A stretch of 64,000 nucleotides of DNA from NCBI GenBank assembly GCA_021029095.1, contig JAJOHG010000021.1, positions 310,001 through 374,000 of the forward strand, written 5' to 3'. Origin of the DNA: Phellopilus nigrolimitatus. Its lineage: Eukaryota > Basidiomycota > Agaricomycetes > Hymenochaetales > Hymenochaetaceae. Below are positions 44,176 to 54,799 of the stretch, piece by piece. A program made the translations under genes and the position numbers. The notes below the pieces were generated by a model. The model saw nothing but the letters and a program-made list of their open reading frames with translations. It was not told the DNA's origin and searched no databases. Every line of letters starts with the position of its first letter. Position 1 is the stretch's first letter.

Positions 44176-44864
44176 CTGAGGGGAGGCAATCCCTGCCAAA
44201 AGAGTGTGCACGCTTTGTAATCTGACAAATGATCGGCACTTCCCAAATTAAGAAATTTTGGTGGCAAAAATTTACAGATGGCCAACTTGATGCAATTTAG
44301 CCACTCCTTGCTGATTTTTATTATTTTAAAGTCATAGAACTGTATTTTAAGGCTATACATACAATAATCACTTGATATAATGTAGCTTCTTTCTGAGGAA
44401 AGACTTATAGCAAAGAAAAGAGCAGGAGGAGAGCGCATTTTCGGCAGGCACGTGACCTCAGCGCACAGGAATGGCCGCGCATACATGCAAATGCGCAGAA
44501 CGATTTTTTGAGCTCAATTCTCAACCGTTTTGCGTGATTTAAGCTCGTATGCACTCGTATGATATGGGGCTGGGAGGGCTACGTTGTCGATTTTTTAATT
44601 TCGGCCTTAAAGTGTCAGAACAACCATGTAAGACAGCTGTTCTGACACTTTGAGGGCGAAATTAAAACATCGGCAACGTAGCCCTCCCAGCCCCATATCA
44701 TACGAGCGCATACGAGCTTAAATCACGCAAAACGGTTGAGAATTGAGCTCAAAAAATCGTTCTGTAACTTGTCCTTCACTCAGGAGTCGCAAAATGTCCG
44801 TTTTTGGTAGAAGTGTAAACAACTACAAATGCACACTCTTTTGGCAGGGATTGCCTCCCCTCAG
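44176..44864. mobile_element. Non-autonomous TIR element with nested fold-back
   Basis: The ends are perfect 35-bp terminal inverted repeats beginning ctgaggggaggcaatccctg and finishing gtgtgca inward (44176-44210 and 44830-44864). The element is flanked by tagta on both sides (44171-44175 and 44865-44869), a likely 5-bp target duplication, or TA if only two bases are counted. The related sequence at about 29.88 kb lacks the element, so it is an empty site. It carries no open frame of note and needs a transposase from elsewhere. The superfamily is not assigned. Confidence 0.8.
44496..44764. repeat. 269-bp near-perfect fold-back inside the TIR element
   Basis: The left half from cagaacgattttttgagctc to gtgtcagaaca is almost the exact reverse complement of the right half ending gagctcaaaaaatcgttctg, with only a few mismatches and a loop of about 15 bases (accatgtaagacagc). 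It could form a long RNA or DNA hairpin. It may be a separate miniature element nested in the larger one, but I see no target duplication at its own edges. Confidence 0.85.
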
Positions 44865-44869
44865 TAGTA

Positions 44870-45405
44870 CCACGTGCTCTCGGTATCTCATCCACCTATA
44901 TCATGCACTATCTCATCACATCACTCAAGTACATGTAACTACGCTCTTGCGGACCTTCCACGCAGGAACCTGGTTCTTTGTCGCCCACCTGTTGACCACG
45001 CCGGCCAAACCCATCGCACTAACCACATTATCATGTCGTCGGACAAAACATGACACCCCCTCTTTATCTGTCTTTCTGGCTGCCCGCTCTCCCCGGGAGT
45101 GCGCGTCCCGAAAACTGCACGCCCGAGCCCTCCGCGCAGCTACTCTTCCAACACGCAACGCCTTTTTGTTGTTGTTTCCCTTTTTTTTTGCAGATTCATC
45201 TCGTCCCGCCTACAGCACGTGCGCGCCCTGAGTTGTGCACATCTCCCTCCAGAGCATCCTGCACGCGGCTCGCAGCTCTGCTAGAGGCATCTCAACCTAG
45301 CCCGCCGCCTGGAAAGAAGCACGAAATAAACGCGTACGCGCGCACGCACGCACGATCCGGACGGCGCGCGCTGTAATGTGTTCCCAGCCGCTGTCGCCGA
45401 TTTGT
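44870..45405 (+). repeat. GC-rich dispersed repeat unit beside CLF1 fragment B
   Basis: Reverse-orientation partner of 29.33-29.87 kb, with nearly identical sequence including the T run and the atctcgtcccgcctacagc motif. It ends where the CLF1 fragment starts. Confidence 0.6.
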
Positions 45406-46284
45406 TCATTCATTTCGGCAAGCTGTCCTCGGTCGTGTGCGTGTCTGCCCTTCCTGAGAGCGACCAATCTTTATAACCATCTCGAGCGTCGTCCGGATGC
45501 CGTGCCGCCTCTCGAATTTGGTGTACGCGGCGTAGAGCGCGCTCGATTTTGACCGAGGAATACGTTCGATTGAACACAGCCTGTGCCTTTTTGAACTGCT
45601 CCGCGTCGTCGCCGAAAAACTCGTGCGCCGTCTGGAAGACCTCATGCGCTTTGTCGAGCTTCACGCGCTCCTCCTCGAACTCGGCCCACTTCACCCACAC
45701 GCGGGGTTCAGGACGCACGGCACCCCAGCGCTCGTAGATGGCGCTTGCGCGATCGAGCTCTTGGTAGCGCTCCTCCATTTTTGATATAAGCCTGCCACAC
45801 CTTGTCCTCGGGCTCCCACCGCATCCAATGTTCGAGCACCTGGCGCGCACCTGGGTCGTTTCCGAGCAGCTCCTCGACGTAGACATACTATAAAACAGTT
45901 GATCGATGCGCGGGAGGAGCGTCACGCCGCAGTCAAAGAGATTGCGAGCGTGCTGAACGTCGCGCCCCTTGAGCTCCATCTCAGCCAGAGTTGGACTACA
46001 CAGAGCGGGAGCGTTCATATTTCCCTTGACTGGCATCCCAGCTCGTATATGACGTCCATTCTTTTCTGCGACGTGTCAAAGGCTCGTCAAAGACGCTGCA
46101 AATACTGCGACTGAAGAAAAACGCACAAGTTTCCTCGCGTCCGCCTGATGCGCTGCCTCTTGCGACCTATGTACTCATTCAACTCTCGAAGTCTTCGACA
46201 CACTGCTTTGGTGCACGGAAGGCTGTTTCCTGCCGCTCCTGCGCCTCTCTCAGGAGTTGCTCGGCGGTGATCTAAAAAACGACA
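45406..46284 (-). pseudogene. Truncated CLF1 copy B, joined to Pro-rich gene
   Basis: Carries CLF1 from intron 2 (ctttttag-type acceptor, [15 protein letters not shown]) to the third HAT repeat. It has the same internal deletions as copy A (after SRSV and after AQAVFN) plus its own changes, including disruption around YSMSTSRSC where the parent reads [10 protein letters not shown]. The first two exons are missing: in intron 2 the sequence jumps at about 46285 directly into exon 1 of the truncated Pro-rich gene. This junction is a breakpoint of the inverted duplication. Confidence 0.8.
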
Positions 46285-48125
46285 GGACGCGTATGGGGGC
46301 ATTCTGCGCGACGAGGAGCCGGACTACGGCGTCGCGATCGCGCGGCACCGCGGCGGGTACGACCTCGCGCCGGCGCTGCTGGACGCGGAGGCGGTCGACG
46401 AGCTCGGCGTGCTGCGCGGCGGCGGCGGCGGCGACGGGGGGTTCTTTGGGGAGGACGCGGACGGCAGCGAGGACAGCGACAGCGACATCGATCTGCACAC
46501 GCCGCTGCCGCACATCCTGCTGCACGCGGGCGTGCTGTCGCCGCACTCGAAGGTGCTCGCGACGGCGGCATCGATGGCCTCGCTGGCGTCGTCGGCGTCG
46601 CGCGGCTCGCTCGCCTCGATGGGCCTCGGCGGCGGCGGCCGCGAGAGCGTCGCGAGCAACGTTACGGTCGGTGCGTACTGGCTTTTTTTTTTTTCTTGTT
46701 GTGGGGTTTCGGGCCGCTGATGTGCTTTATTTGTTTTGGGTGCGGCAGCGTCGATGGACTCTGTCATGACCAAGTTCGGCCTGTTCAAGGACGAGCGCGA
46801 CACGGACCGCCGGCGCAAGCGGCATCGCGACGGGAAGCAGCTAAGGGAAGGCCTTGGGCTGACGACGGGGCTGGGCTGGAGCGACAGGTGCGCGCTTCGC
46901 TCTCACGGACTTTCTGCTGTCTGACATCTTTCGTCAAACTCTCAGCGAAGACGAGGACGCGCCCGCGCCGCTCGTGCACCGGCTCTCGAGCCTCTCAAAA
47001 GCGGCGACCCCGACACGCAACAACAGCATCGCGTCCTTCCGCGCGGCGGCCTCCCAGCAGTCGCAGTTCTTCGCGCGCTCGACGCCCGGCGGCGGCGCCC
47101 CCGCCGCGCGCGCGCCGGCGTCGTACTCCGCCACGAGCCTCAGCTCGTACCACACCGCGCGCGGCTCCGCGCCGCACCCGCTGTCAAAATCACTCTCCTC
47201 CGCGAGCCTCACGCGCGCGGGCTCCGGTGCCGGGGCGTTCGCACGGCGCGGTGGCGGCGGTGGCGGGGCGGCGTGCTCCAGCGTGCCGGAGCGGCGCTCG
47301 ATGTCGCCCGCGCCGACGAGCGGCACGACGAGCTCGAGCAGCGCAAGCCTGCCCTTCCCGCCGACGCCGCGCGACGACCTGTACGACGACAACGACAACG
47401 ATGCGGACGCCGGCGCGTCGAGCGCGAGCCTCCTGACGGCGTCGATCCGGAGAGCGCGCACGAAGACGCCCACGCCCGCGCACACGCCCCCCGCGCGCGC
47501 ACCGAGGCCGAGCCAGATCGCCGCGGCGCGCCCGCGCCCACGCATGGCGTCATCGACCAGGTCTGCCCCGGCTTCGGTGTGCGACGCGCCGTCGGCGCCG
47601 CCCCTCCCGCGCACCGCCGCAGCCGCAGCCGCGGCGTCCCGCATCCCCGGCTCGCCGGGCACGGCGACGCCCCGCCCGCTGCGCCTCCCCGCGCTGCACC
47701 AGCAGCACTCCCAGTCGCCGCCGCCGCAGTCGCAGTCGCCCCTGCAGCCCGGCCAGCCGCCGCCGCGCACGGGCGCGCTCCTGGGCTACAACCGCAACCT
47801 GCACGACCGGCAGCGCGCGACACTGCTCGCCGGTGGTGGTGGCGGCGGCGCGTCTGCGCCGGTGAGCCCCGCGAGCCCGCGCAGCCCGCTGACGGCGTCC
47901 TCGCCGGCGCTCTCGGCGCACTCGGGGTCGTCCGCGTCCGCGCACGGCGGCGGGGTGCACGGGTCGACGCCGGCGCTGCGGGTCCCGCATACGCCGGGCG
48001 CGTCGGCGCCACCGCCCTCGCCCGTGCGCCTGTCTGCACCGACGTCGCCCGTCGTCCCCGGCAGGCCGCGCACGGGAACCGGCATGGTGTACCGCCAGAG
48101 CTCGCTGCCTGCGCCGCGGCGGTGA
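46285..48125 (+). pseudogene. 5'-truncated copy of the Pro/Ser/Gly-rich gene
   Basis: Starts within exon 1 of the parental gene at DAYGGILRDEEPDYGV and lacks about the first 740 residues, including the start codon. The rest is conserved: the two introns keep gtgcgt-type donors and cag acceptors, exon 2 is almost unchanged, and the last exon stays open to the same PAPRR stop. Small in-frame insertions and deletions occur in the Gly and Ala runs. The retained frame suggests a recent duplication. Without a new promoter it should be silent. Confidence 0.75.
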
Positions 48126-49571
48126 CGCGCCCGATACCGCTTCCGTCTGCGGCACCCGAAGACCGTCTCCGCTTCACGTGCCGGGACCTGGATTCTACTA
48201 GATTTGCTCCTTTTTTCTCATGTGTGGAGGCCGTTTCTCCGCTATACCTGCCGGTCGTTTGCCCGCCTTCCTGTTTTCTAATTTACATTATCAAGAGTGG
48301 TTTTGTTCTCATCCTCCTTTTTTTTTACTTTTTTTTACTTTCTTTGTGTTTAACTGTTTCCTTCGTGTCCTTCTCTTTCTTTCTCGTGTGGATGGCATGT
48401 ACCTCTTTTTGTATGACCCCGACGCTCCCTTGTGCACTCTATTCTCTCTGTCAGCCTACCTACTACCCTAGTTCCTAGATTACGACCCAGGCCACCAACC
48501 AATCAATCCGCCCGCCCCGCCATTCTGTTATTCTCTGCACGACCCGTCTTAACTTTGTTCCTTTCTTTCTTTCTCCTGCGCTTCTCTGTCTTCCTGCGCG
48601 TCTTCCGCTGTATCCCCCCTCCCTCGCTCCTCTCTTTCCTCCCTCGCTCCTCTCTTTCCTCTCTCTTTCTTTCTGTTCGTTCTATCTAATCTCGTGGCCG
48701 CTTTTTTGTTTGCGTTTCTTTTCTTTTCTTTTTTCTGGAACTTACTTGGAATTACATTGGAGCACGCGCGTACGTACGTAGGAGGATCGGATATACAAAT
48801 TGCAATTTTGTTTCTTTTTACATATCCTAACTCGGTGTGCGCTTCTGTATGCCGCCTCCCTGCGTTGGTGCTTCGCTGCAGGGAGCGCGGGAGTTGTGCG
48901 GGCAGTCTTCGCCCGTGCACCCGCCAACTGGATTTGTGAAGGAAGACAAATGTATGTTTCTCCTTTTCCTTCTTTTCCCTTTGCTTTTCGGCGCGTTGTG
49001 CGAGGCTATGCAAGAAGGATCTATCCCTCTTCCCCTTCTCCCCAGTCTGCCCCTGCCTGGCGCGTTCTTTTCTTCCACGGCCGCTCTGGATGGACTTGCA
49101 CGCAAAGCAAGCCAAATAGGCGCTATCGCCTATACTGGGTAAGCTCCGTATCTAATGACGCTTCTTCCACCACCAAGGTTAGCCTTGCTGTGCATGTCTT
49201 GTCTTATCCCTTTCACAAAATGTCCACATAATTCAGAAGAACAAAAAAGGAGGACTGCAGCTCGTGTGGTACAGCACAGTGTGCCCTCATCACATATCAA
49301 CCTACTACACTCGGATGCACATCCAGTCAGGTGCCACCAATGGGTTGGCAGTACACCAATGCCATTGACCAAAGCACAGGCATGCAGAACTCTCCAAGCC
49401 TGCTTCGCTCCCCTGGGACAAGGCTCCATTGTGGGTGCAATGTGCAATACTGTGCAGTGATGTCCACATTTCCAGACATTGCTCACCAGGGTGGGCAGAG
49501 GGGACTCTAACCTAATCTGGGCAGCAGTCAGTAGCTTTGCTTTAGTTCTGCAACTTTGGTGTTGGTTTGAA
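48126..49571. other. Intergenic part of the right inverted arm
   Basis: Reverse-complement partner of 31.63-33.05 kb with pyrimidine-rich tracts (ctttc and ttttct). It includes a duplicated cccccctccctcgctcctct-type block near 48.62-48.66 kb not doubled in the left arm. No gene is supported. Confidence 0.45.
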
Positions 49572-49607
49572 AGTTTGCAGTTCAGTCTTCCGACTGAACT
49601 GCAAACT
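49572..49607. repeat. Perfect 16-bp hairpin upstream of F-box copy C
   Basis: Arms as at 31591-31626, loop ttcc, located about 145 bp before the ATG of copy C. Confidence 0.85.
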
Positions 49608-49665
49608 AAACAGAACTTTGGCCTCACTACTGCTGCTTGTCATGTAGGACATTGTGAAGCAGGAG

Positions 49666-49672
49666 TATAAAT
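49666..49672 (+). promoter_or_regulatory. TATA box of F-box copy C
   Basis: tataaat in the same conserved leader block as copies A and B, about 80 bp before the ATG. Confidence 0.55.
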
Positions 49673-49751
49673 TTCATTGTTTCCTCTCACTCCCCAATTG
49701 CCCCTGTCTTCCAAGGCACAAACCTGCTTCACATCACATTTGCTCCATAGC

Positions 49752-51041
49752 ATGCCCATTCAGAATAATGGGACACCTTCCACTCATTTGAATAATCTCC
49801 CACCAGACATCCTGTTTCATATTTTTGGTTATTGTCTAGAAACTGGACCTGGCCACATTAACAAACCATCTGCTTCAGCTGCACCCCTGCTTCTGACTCA
49901 GGTCTGCAGGACTTGGAGGGAAATAGCCAATGCCTTGCCTCACCTATGGACTGCCATTGAACTTCACAACACCTCAAAGAAAAGTGAAACCAGACTTAGT
50001 CCAGAAACATTTCTCAACTGTCTGGGAAGATGGATAAAACATTCTGGAGATGTCCCCATCTCCATCAAGTTCTCATACATGCTCTTGCCTGGCCAAGGCA
50101 CCTATGAAGACTATTGCAAAGAAATGGGATTTATTGTTGACCTGCTTCTAACTTGTCAGAACCGCTGGAATATACTGGATATCTATGTGGAAGACTTCTC
50201 TGTGGTTCAGCGTCTCTTGGATGCAATGACCAACCTTGACAATGCACCACAGCTCAGAAAATGTGTACTTGAGGTTCGTGACAAGAAAAAAGATAACTGT
50301 CCTGCCTGGAAAGCAACATACTCTGCCCTCACTCTACAACCCAAAGGTAGACATTCTGGGTATGCACGACTCACTGGTCTTGAATTATCTGACAGCCCAT
50401 CTACGGAATCTATCATGTGGTGGATTAAGCAAGCACCAAACCTAAAGGCACTTATTGTTTCTCCTAATCTTGAACAGCCAGAGCCTTATCAACTTTCCCC
50501 TCTTCATGAGTGGAAGCTTGACAATGTCTCTCAGCTACATATCTTTGGATTTAAATATTCAGACATAAGGCCATTGCTTTCACAGCTTACCTTACCTGTG
50601 TTGACTGACTTGTATGTCAATGTGCATGGGGCTGAATTGAACACCTCAACTATTGTTGAGAACTTTCTGCACCGCTCAAAACCACAAGTCAAAAAGCTCA
50701 CTTTGGCCTGCTTCCAAATCAGAGAAAATAGTGTATTGACATACCTGGAGCAATGCCCCAGCTTGGTTTATTTGAAAGTAGCTCCAATGACAGACACAGT
50801 TCTGGACGCACTGACAGCAAGGAGTGAAAACCATCCTTACTGTCCTGATCTTGAGGAGCTAGAAATTTCTTCCAGTGATCCCTTCCCCAACTTTGAAAAG
50901 CTTCAGAATATGGTACATTCTCGATCACATGACACAAGATTTAAACCACTGAAGAAACTCACTGTTCCTGATGATGTCACTGAGTCTCAATACAAAGCCC
51001 TAATAGAGTTGGGTTTGGATGTGGTAGTGGATGAATGGTAA
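49752..51041 (+). CDS. F-box protein, family copy C
   Basis: Intact single-exon gene of about 429 residues, nearly identical to copy A. Visible differences include GHINKPS for GHNNKPS, DYCKEMGFIVDLLLTCQNRWNILDIYV for DYWQEMGNIVDLLLTCQHRWNRLVIYV, and KALIELGLDVVVDEW for EALVELGLEVVVDEW at the C-terminus. In the first block copy C is closer to copy B, which would fit gene conversion. F-box-like and LRR-like parts are as in copy A. The gene has kept its frame after duplication, so both copies may be active. Confidence 0.82.
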   Translation: MPIQNNGTPSTHLNNLPPDILFHIFGYCLETGPGHINKPSASAAPLLLTQVCRTWREIANALPHLWTAIELHNTSKKSETRLSPETFLNCLGRWIKHSGDVPISIKFSYMLLPGQGTYEDYCKEMGFIVDLLLTCQNRWNILDIYVEDFSVVQRLLDAMTNLDNAPQLRKCVLEVRDKKKDNCPAWKATYSALTLQPKGRHSGYARLTGLELSDSPSTESIMWWIKQAPNLKALIVSPNLEQPEPYQLSPLHEWKLDNVSQLHIFGFKYSDIRPLLSQLTLPVLTDLYVNVHGAELNTSTIVENFLHRSKPQVKKLTLACFQIRENSVLTYLEQCPSLVYLKVAPMTDTVLDALTARSENHPYCPDLEELEISSSDPFPNFEKLQNMVHSRSHDTRFKPLKKLTVPDDVTESQYKALIELGLDVVVDEW

Positions 51042-51111
51042 TTGATGAGGCTGACTCATATAGATGGGAGAAAATGCTATTGCTTATATAAAGACATTGT
51101 AGTAGTCAGGA

Positions 51112-51314
51112 ATTGGGCATAGCATGGGACACTCTATGGGTAGATCCAGATCTGTTTGTGTGGGTATGAAATTTTCAAAACTCAGATGTGGACTCCCACC
51201 TGACCCAGATCTGCAGGTCTGGGTAAGGCAGGTCTATGGGTATTCCATTTCTGCTCACTTATCCTCATATCTGCTTCACACCATTGTCTCCAATACACAC
51301 ACTCACTTCACAAC
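51112..51314. other. Junction segment with hAT-like end
   Basis: After the 3' flank of F-box C comes tgggcatagcatgggacac with gggta/accca repeats, resembling the left end of the hAT-like element at 57.3 kb (tagagcatagcacgagtag with gggttgaccc repeats). From about 51.25 kb the sequence is again F-box leader sequence. It may be a short decayed relative of that element; no matching second end was found. Confidence 0.35.
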
Positions 51315-51479
51315 ATGCCCTCTCTGAATAATAGGAGTACTCATGGCCACTTAGCTCATCTCCCAGTAGAAACCATGTCTCATATTTTTCACCTTTGTCT
51401 AGAACCTGGTCCAAACACAAGACCATCTCCTTCAACTGCACCCCTGCTTCTGACTCAGGTCCGCAGGACTTGGGACTAG
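51315..51479 (+). pseudogene. F-box family copy D, N-terminal fragment
   Basis: Encodes MPSLNNRSTHGHLAHLPVET followed by MSHIFHLCLEPGPNTRPSP and LLLTQVRRTWD, then a stop. It is a member of the same F-box family cut off inside the F-box-like domain. Sequence after 51480 is unrelated to the family. Confidence 0.75.
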
Positions 51480-52139
51480 TGTCCGAGCATGCCTTTTCTA
51501 ATTAATGAGGATAAATATGAGCAAACTTGCACTCAAAGATGGGCTGGATGCAAGCTAACAATGACACCATGCCTGACTATTAGAGCTTTGCATTTGTGCA
51601 AGAAACTGACAGTTGAACACTTGGTTTGGTCCCCGGGAGCACGCGCCCCGAAAACAGCACGCCCGAACTCTGCGCGCTGCGGCTCCTCCAACGCGCAACA
51701 CTTTTTGTTGTTGTTGTTGTTGTTATTTCTTTTTTTTTTCTCGCAGACCCATCTCGTTCCGCCTACAGCCTGCGCGCGCCCCCGCGTTCTGGATCGGGCC
51801 GCGCAGCTCCAGCCAGAGAATGCTCACGCAGCTCGCAGCTCTGCCAGCGGCCTCTAAGCGTAACCACCGCCCAGAAAGAAGCACGAAATAGATGCGTGCG
51901 CACGCACGTTCAAAACGGTGCGCGCTGCACTGTTTTCCTAGCCCGCTCTCGCTGGCTCGTTCTTTCGTTTCGTCAAGCTGTCCTTGGTCGTGCGCGTGTC
52001 CATCCTTCCCCAGAGCCACCGATCTCTATAACCATCTATAACCACGCACACACCCAGCCCCGCCCTCCCGCCTCCTGCACGCACACGCAGACACACAGAA
52101 AATCCGCAGGCAGGACATTCGGCAGGGCGCGCACAGCCA
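51480..52139 (+). repeat. GC-rich dispersed repeat unit beside CLF1 fragment C
   Basis: From about 51.62 kb it contains gagcacgcgccccgaaaac, gcccgaactctgcgcgctgc, a ttg/T run and cagacccatctcgttccgcc, a diverged version of the units at 29.4 and 45.1 kb. At 51.95-52.05 kb it has cgtcaagctgtccttggtcg and ataaccacgcacacaccc, also present at 40.26-40.34 kb. The first 140 bases hold nothing recognisable. Confidence 0.55.
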
Positions 52140-52970
52140 AGAACCGTCTGGAAGACCTCGCGCGCTTTGTCGAGCTTCACGCGCTCCTCCTCGAACGTGA
52201 CCCACCTCGCCCACGCGCGGAGAGTCCAGGACACACGATATCCCGGCGCTCGCAATTGGGGCCTGCACGGCCCGGCTCTTGACATCGCTCCTCCATTTTT
52301 GATATACGCTTGCCACACCTTGTCCTCGGGCTCCCACTGCATCCAACGCTCGAACACCTGGCGTGCACCTGGGACGTTGCCGAGCAGCTCCTCGACGTAG
52401 ACGTACTTGTACCACAGTTGATCGACGAGCAGGAGGAGCGCCACGGCGCGGTCAAAGAGATTGCGAGCGTGCTGAACATTGCGTCCTTTGAGCTCCATTT
52501 CGGATATACGACATCAAAAGCGCGCTCGTACACAGAGCAGGAGCGTTCATATCCCCCTTGACTGGCCTCCCAGCTCGCACATGACGTCCATTCTTTTCTG
52601 CGACGTGTCAAAGGCATGTCAAAGACGCTGCAAATACTGCGACTAAAGAAAAACGCACAAGTCTCCTCGCGTCCGCCTGATGCGTTCCTCGAACTCCTTC
52701 CTCTTGCGACCTCTGTATTCATTTAACTCCTCGAAGTCTTCAACACGCTGCTTCGGTGCGCGGAAGGCTGTTTCCTGCCGCTCCTGCGCCTCTCGCAGGA
52801 GTTGCTCGGCGGTGATCTAAAGAACGACAGTGAGCTCGCGAAGTTCAATCAGAGTTTGCAGACGCACTTGAACGGCTGCTGCAGCCCGGTTTTCACTCTG
52901 AATATTGAATTCAGCCACCTCCTTAAAGTCTATTTTCGAAATCATACCGTGGTGCTCTACCGTCCTGCAT
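52140..52970 (-). pseudogene. Truncated CLF1 copy C
   Basis: Starts with the full CLF1 5' end (MQDGRAPR, the same introns, [11 protein letters not shown]) and [12 protein letters not shown]. Here the piece [16 protein letters not shown] reads in frame where the parent gene needs an extra base skipped. A deletion then removes most of the next HAT segment (FDVVYPKW). [22 protein letters not shown] to [20 protein letters not shown] remains before decay. It is independent of copies A and B, because it lacks their shared deletions. It is divergent from HNH4, as in the parental locus. Confidence 0.8.
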
Positions 52971-53120
52971 ACTTTTGCAGTCCGAAGGAAAAAGCTTGAG
53001 GACCAGAGGTAGAGTGAAGTTAGGACTGGCGGAGCGAGCGCCGTCGCAGTTGTATTCGTGGGAACGTTTCCTGGACGTATTACAATTGTTACCCAAAATT
53101 CTAACCGCGACTACACAACC

Positions 53121-54304
53121 ATGTCTCAAAACTCAGAACGTCCCATTCTGTTAAATCTTTGCCTAACTTCGTCGAATGACTGGTCTACCGCCTTAGAGAT
53201 ACCGTATGAGGTGCTTCCTGTATTCTGCTTGAAGCCTCGCAAGTGGCTGGACTATCTAGGCTACGCTCTGACCGGCTCCGACGGGACTCTCTCGCTTTCC
53301 TCAGAAACTCCGGCTCCAGCAGACTTGTGCGATTTAGACGTCCCTGTAGCTCCGGGGGAGGTGTTCTTCTTCCATACGAGCGGCTCTGTCATGTACGTCG
53401 ACCCGGACCTAATAACGACCGATTCAAGTCACTCCTCCACTGCCCGAGAGACGGGATTCCGGGATGCGCTGCTCACTCGTGACGGAATGTGCCCCTTCAC
53501 GTCTGTATCACCGGGGCTGTGCGACGCCGCACATTTGCTAGCTCGTGCAAAAGGTAACGAGGTGAGCCATCTTTGTATACTCCATCTATGCATTGCGCGC
53601 CTTGACGTTGCTGGCGCAGTACATTAGACTAATGACGAGCATGCGGACCAAGGGACAGCTAGTCATTGAGGAGATAGATGATCCGCGAAACGGGCTCCTT
53701 GTCGATGTAGGCATTCACGGGAGGATGGGCGTGCTTGGGTTTTTACCGGTATACTTGTTATTTTTTTTTTCCTTTGCGGTGGACTCACTCATTTTTTGGT
53801 TGTTAGACCCCTATCCGGTCACTGAAATCTAATGATATTCATGAGGGTGCTGAACCCGACGCATATCGTCTTACTATACATGCTTTCTTGGAAAATAGTC
53901 ATTCTCGGCAGTGTTTTAATCACGGCAAGGCAGCGAATCTACGTTCACCTCTTCCAGACAACTGGCCGCCAGAGATCATATTCACCACCCTCTATGCCAA
54001 CGCAGCACTGAAAACATGGGGCAAAGAAGACTTCAAAGCTAGACTCTCAGGCATTACTCGCAAAGATTATTATCCGAATGGCCTGCAGGATCAATCGGCA
54101 AAAGACGAGGAGAAGAAAATAAGACGCGAGGAGAGAATGAAGAGAAAGCAGCAGGAGCGCAGAGAACCCGACGGACAAGATAGGATCATGGCTCTGTGGA
54201 GCCTATTCCACGACAAGGCATTGGAAAGAGCGAAGGAGACGGCAGAGTCCAAGTCAAAGCAGTGTTCAACAGACAAGGTGACATCGTGGTTGGATGGTCC
54301 GTAG
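53121..54304 (+). CDS. HNH_2 domain protein, copy 4 (intact)
   Basis: Exons 53121-53561, 53620-53748 and 53807-54304 give about 355 residues with no break. It has a two-residue Pro-Ala insertion after SSETP and lacks two residues after the second HNH His (GRMGVLG) compared with copy 3. HNH core residues are present (TRDGMCPF, CDAAH, IDDPRNGLLVDVGIH). The divergent CLF1 fragment lies upstream and RCY1 leader sequence downstream, so the whole boundary was copied. Together with copy 3 it forms the outer layer of the palindromic block. Confidence 0.82.
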
Positions 54305-54419
54305 CCGGTAGGTCGTGCAGTCGTATCATTTCCCCCTCTCGATGTAGCTAGGTAATTGCTGTGTATTTATAACTATGTAATCTTTTATTTTCTATTTGTT
54401 ATTTTATTTTACATTTTCG

Positions 54420-54550
54420 TTCGCGATCGGCGTGAACGGCTGAGCGCGGTACGCGCTTCGAGAACGTACTTACACGCATCTTCATGATCATACCACTCTG
54501 TCTTGATCTTTGGTAGAATAGGCCGTTTTACGACGCTCGAGCCTGTTATT
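54420..54550 (+). pseudogene. Copied leader and start region of RCY1
   Basis: The segment from gcgtgaacggctgagcgcgg to tttacgacgctcgagcctgt matches 9.79-9.93 kb. It includes the codons just after the RCY1 start, but the ATG has become ATA, and similarity ends after cctgt. It marks the right edge of the duplicated unit. Confidence 0.75.
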
Positions 54551-54799
54551 CATTTCATTCGTTTTGCGCCTCTTCTTCTGCCCAGTCCGGCCCATGCCCT
54601 GCGCATTGTTTGCGACCGCCCTGGATGGAATCCAAAACCGAACATCACCAAAGCGAAGTCCTGCCCGCCACAGCAAAGCGAAGCGCGCACCACATGCTTA
54701 CCCGCGTTCGACATACAGAGCACGCAATGCACTCGCCCGTCCCGCGACCGGATTAGCCACGTGCGCCGCACACGATACCGACACCCGCGCTGCGCCTGC

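Larger units (their letters stand above)
46285..51111. repeat. Right arm of the 4.8-kb inverted duplication
   Basis: Reverse-complement partner of 30086-34916. The inner edge aggacgcgtatgg lies in the Pro-rich gene; the outer edge lies about 70 bp after the stop of F-box copy C, after gtagtagtcagga. The spacer between the arms is about 11.4 kb. Confidence 0.8.

Noticed and set aside
26760..54550. Giant virus or Starship-like cargo element
   Set aside because: No tyrosine recombinase (DUF3435), capsid or other hallmark gene was seen; the block consists of copies of local genes.
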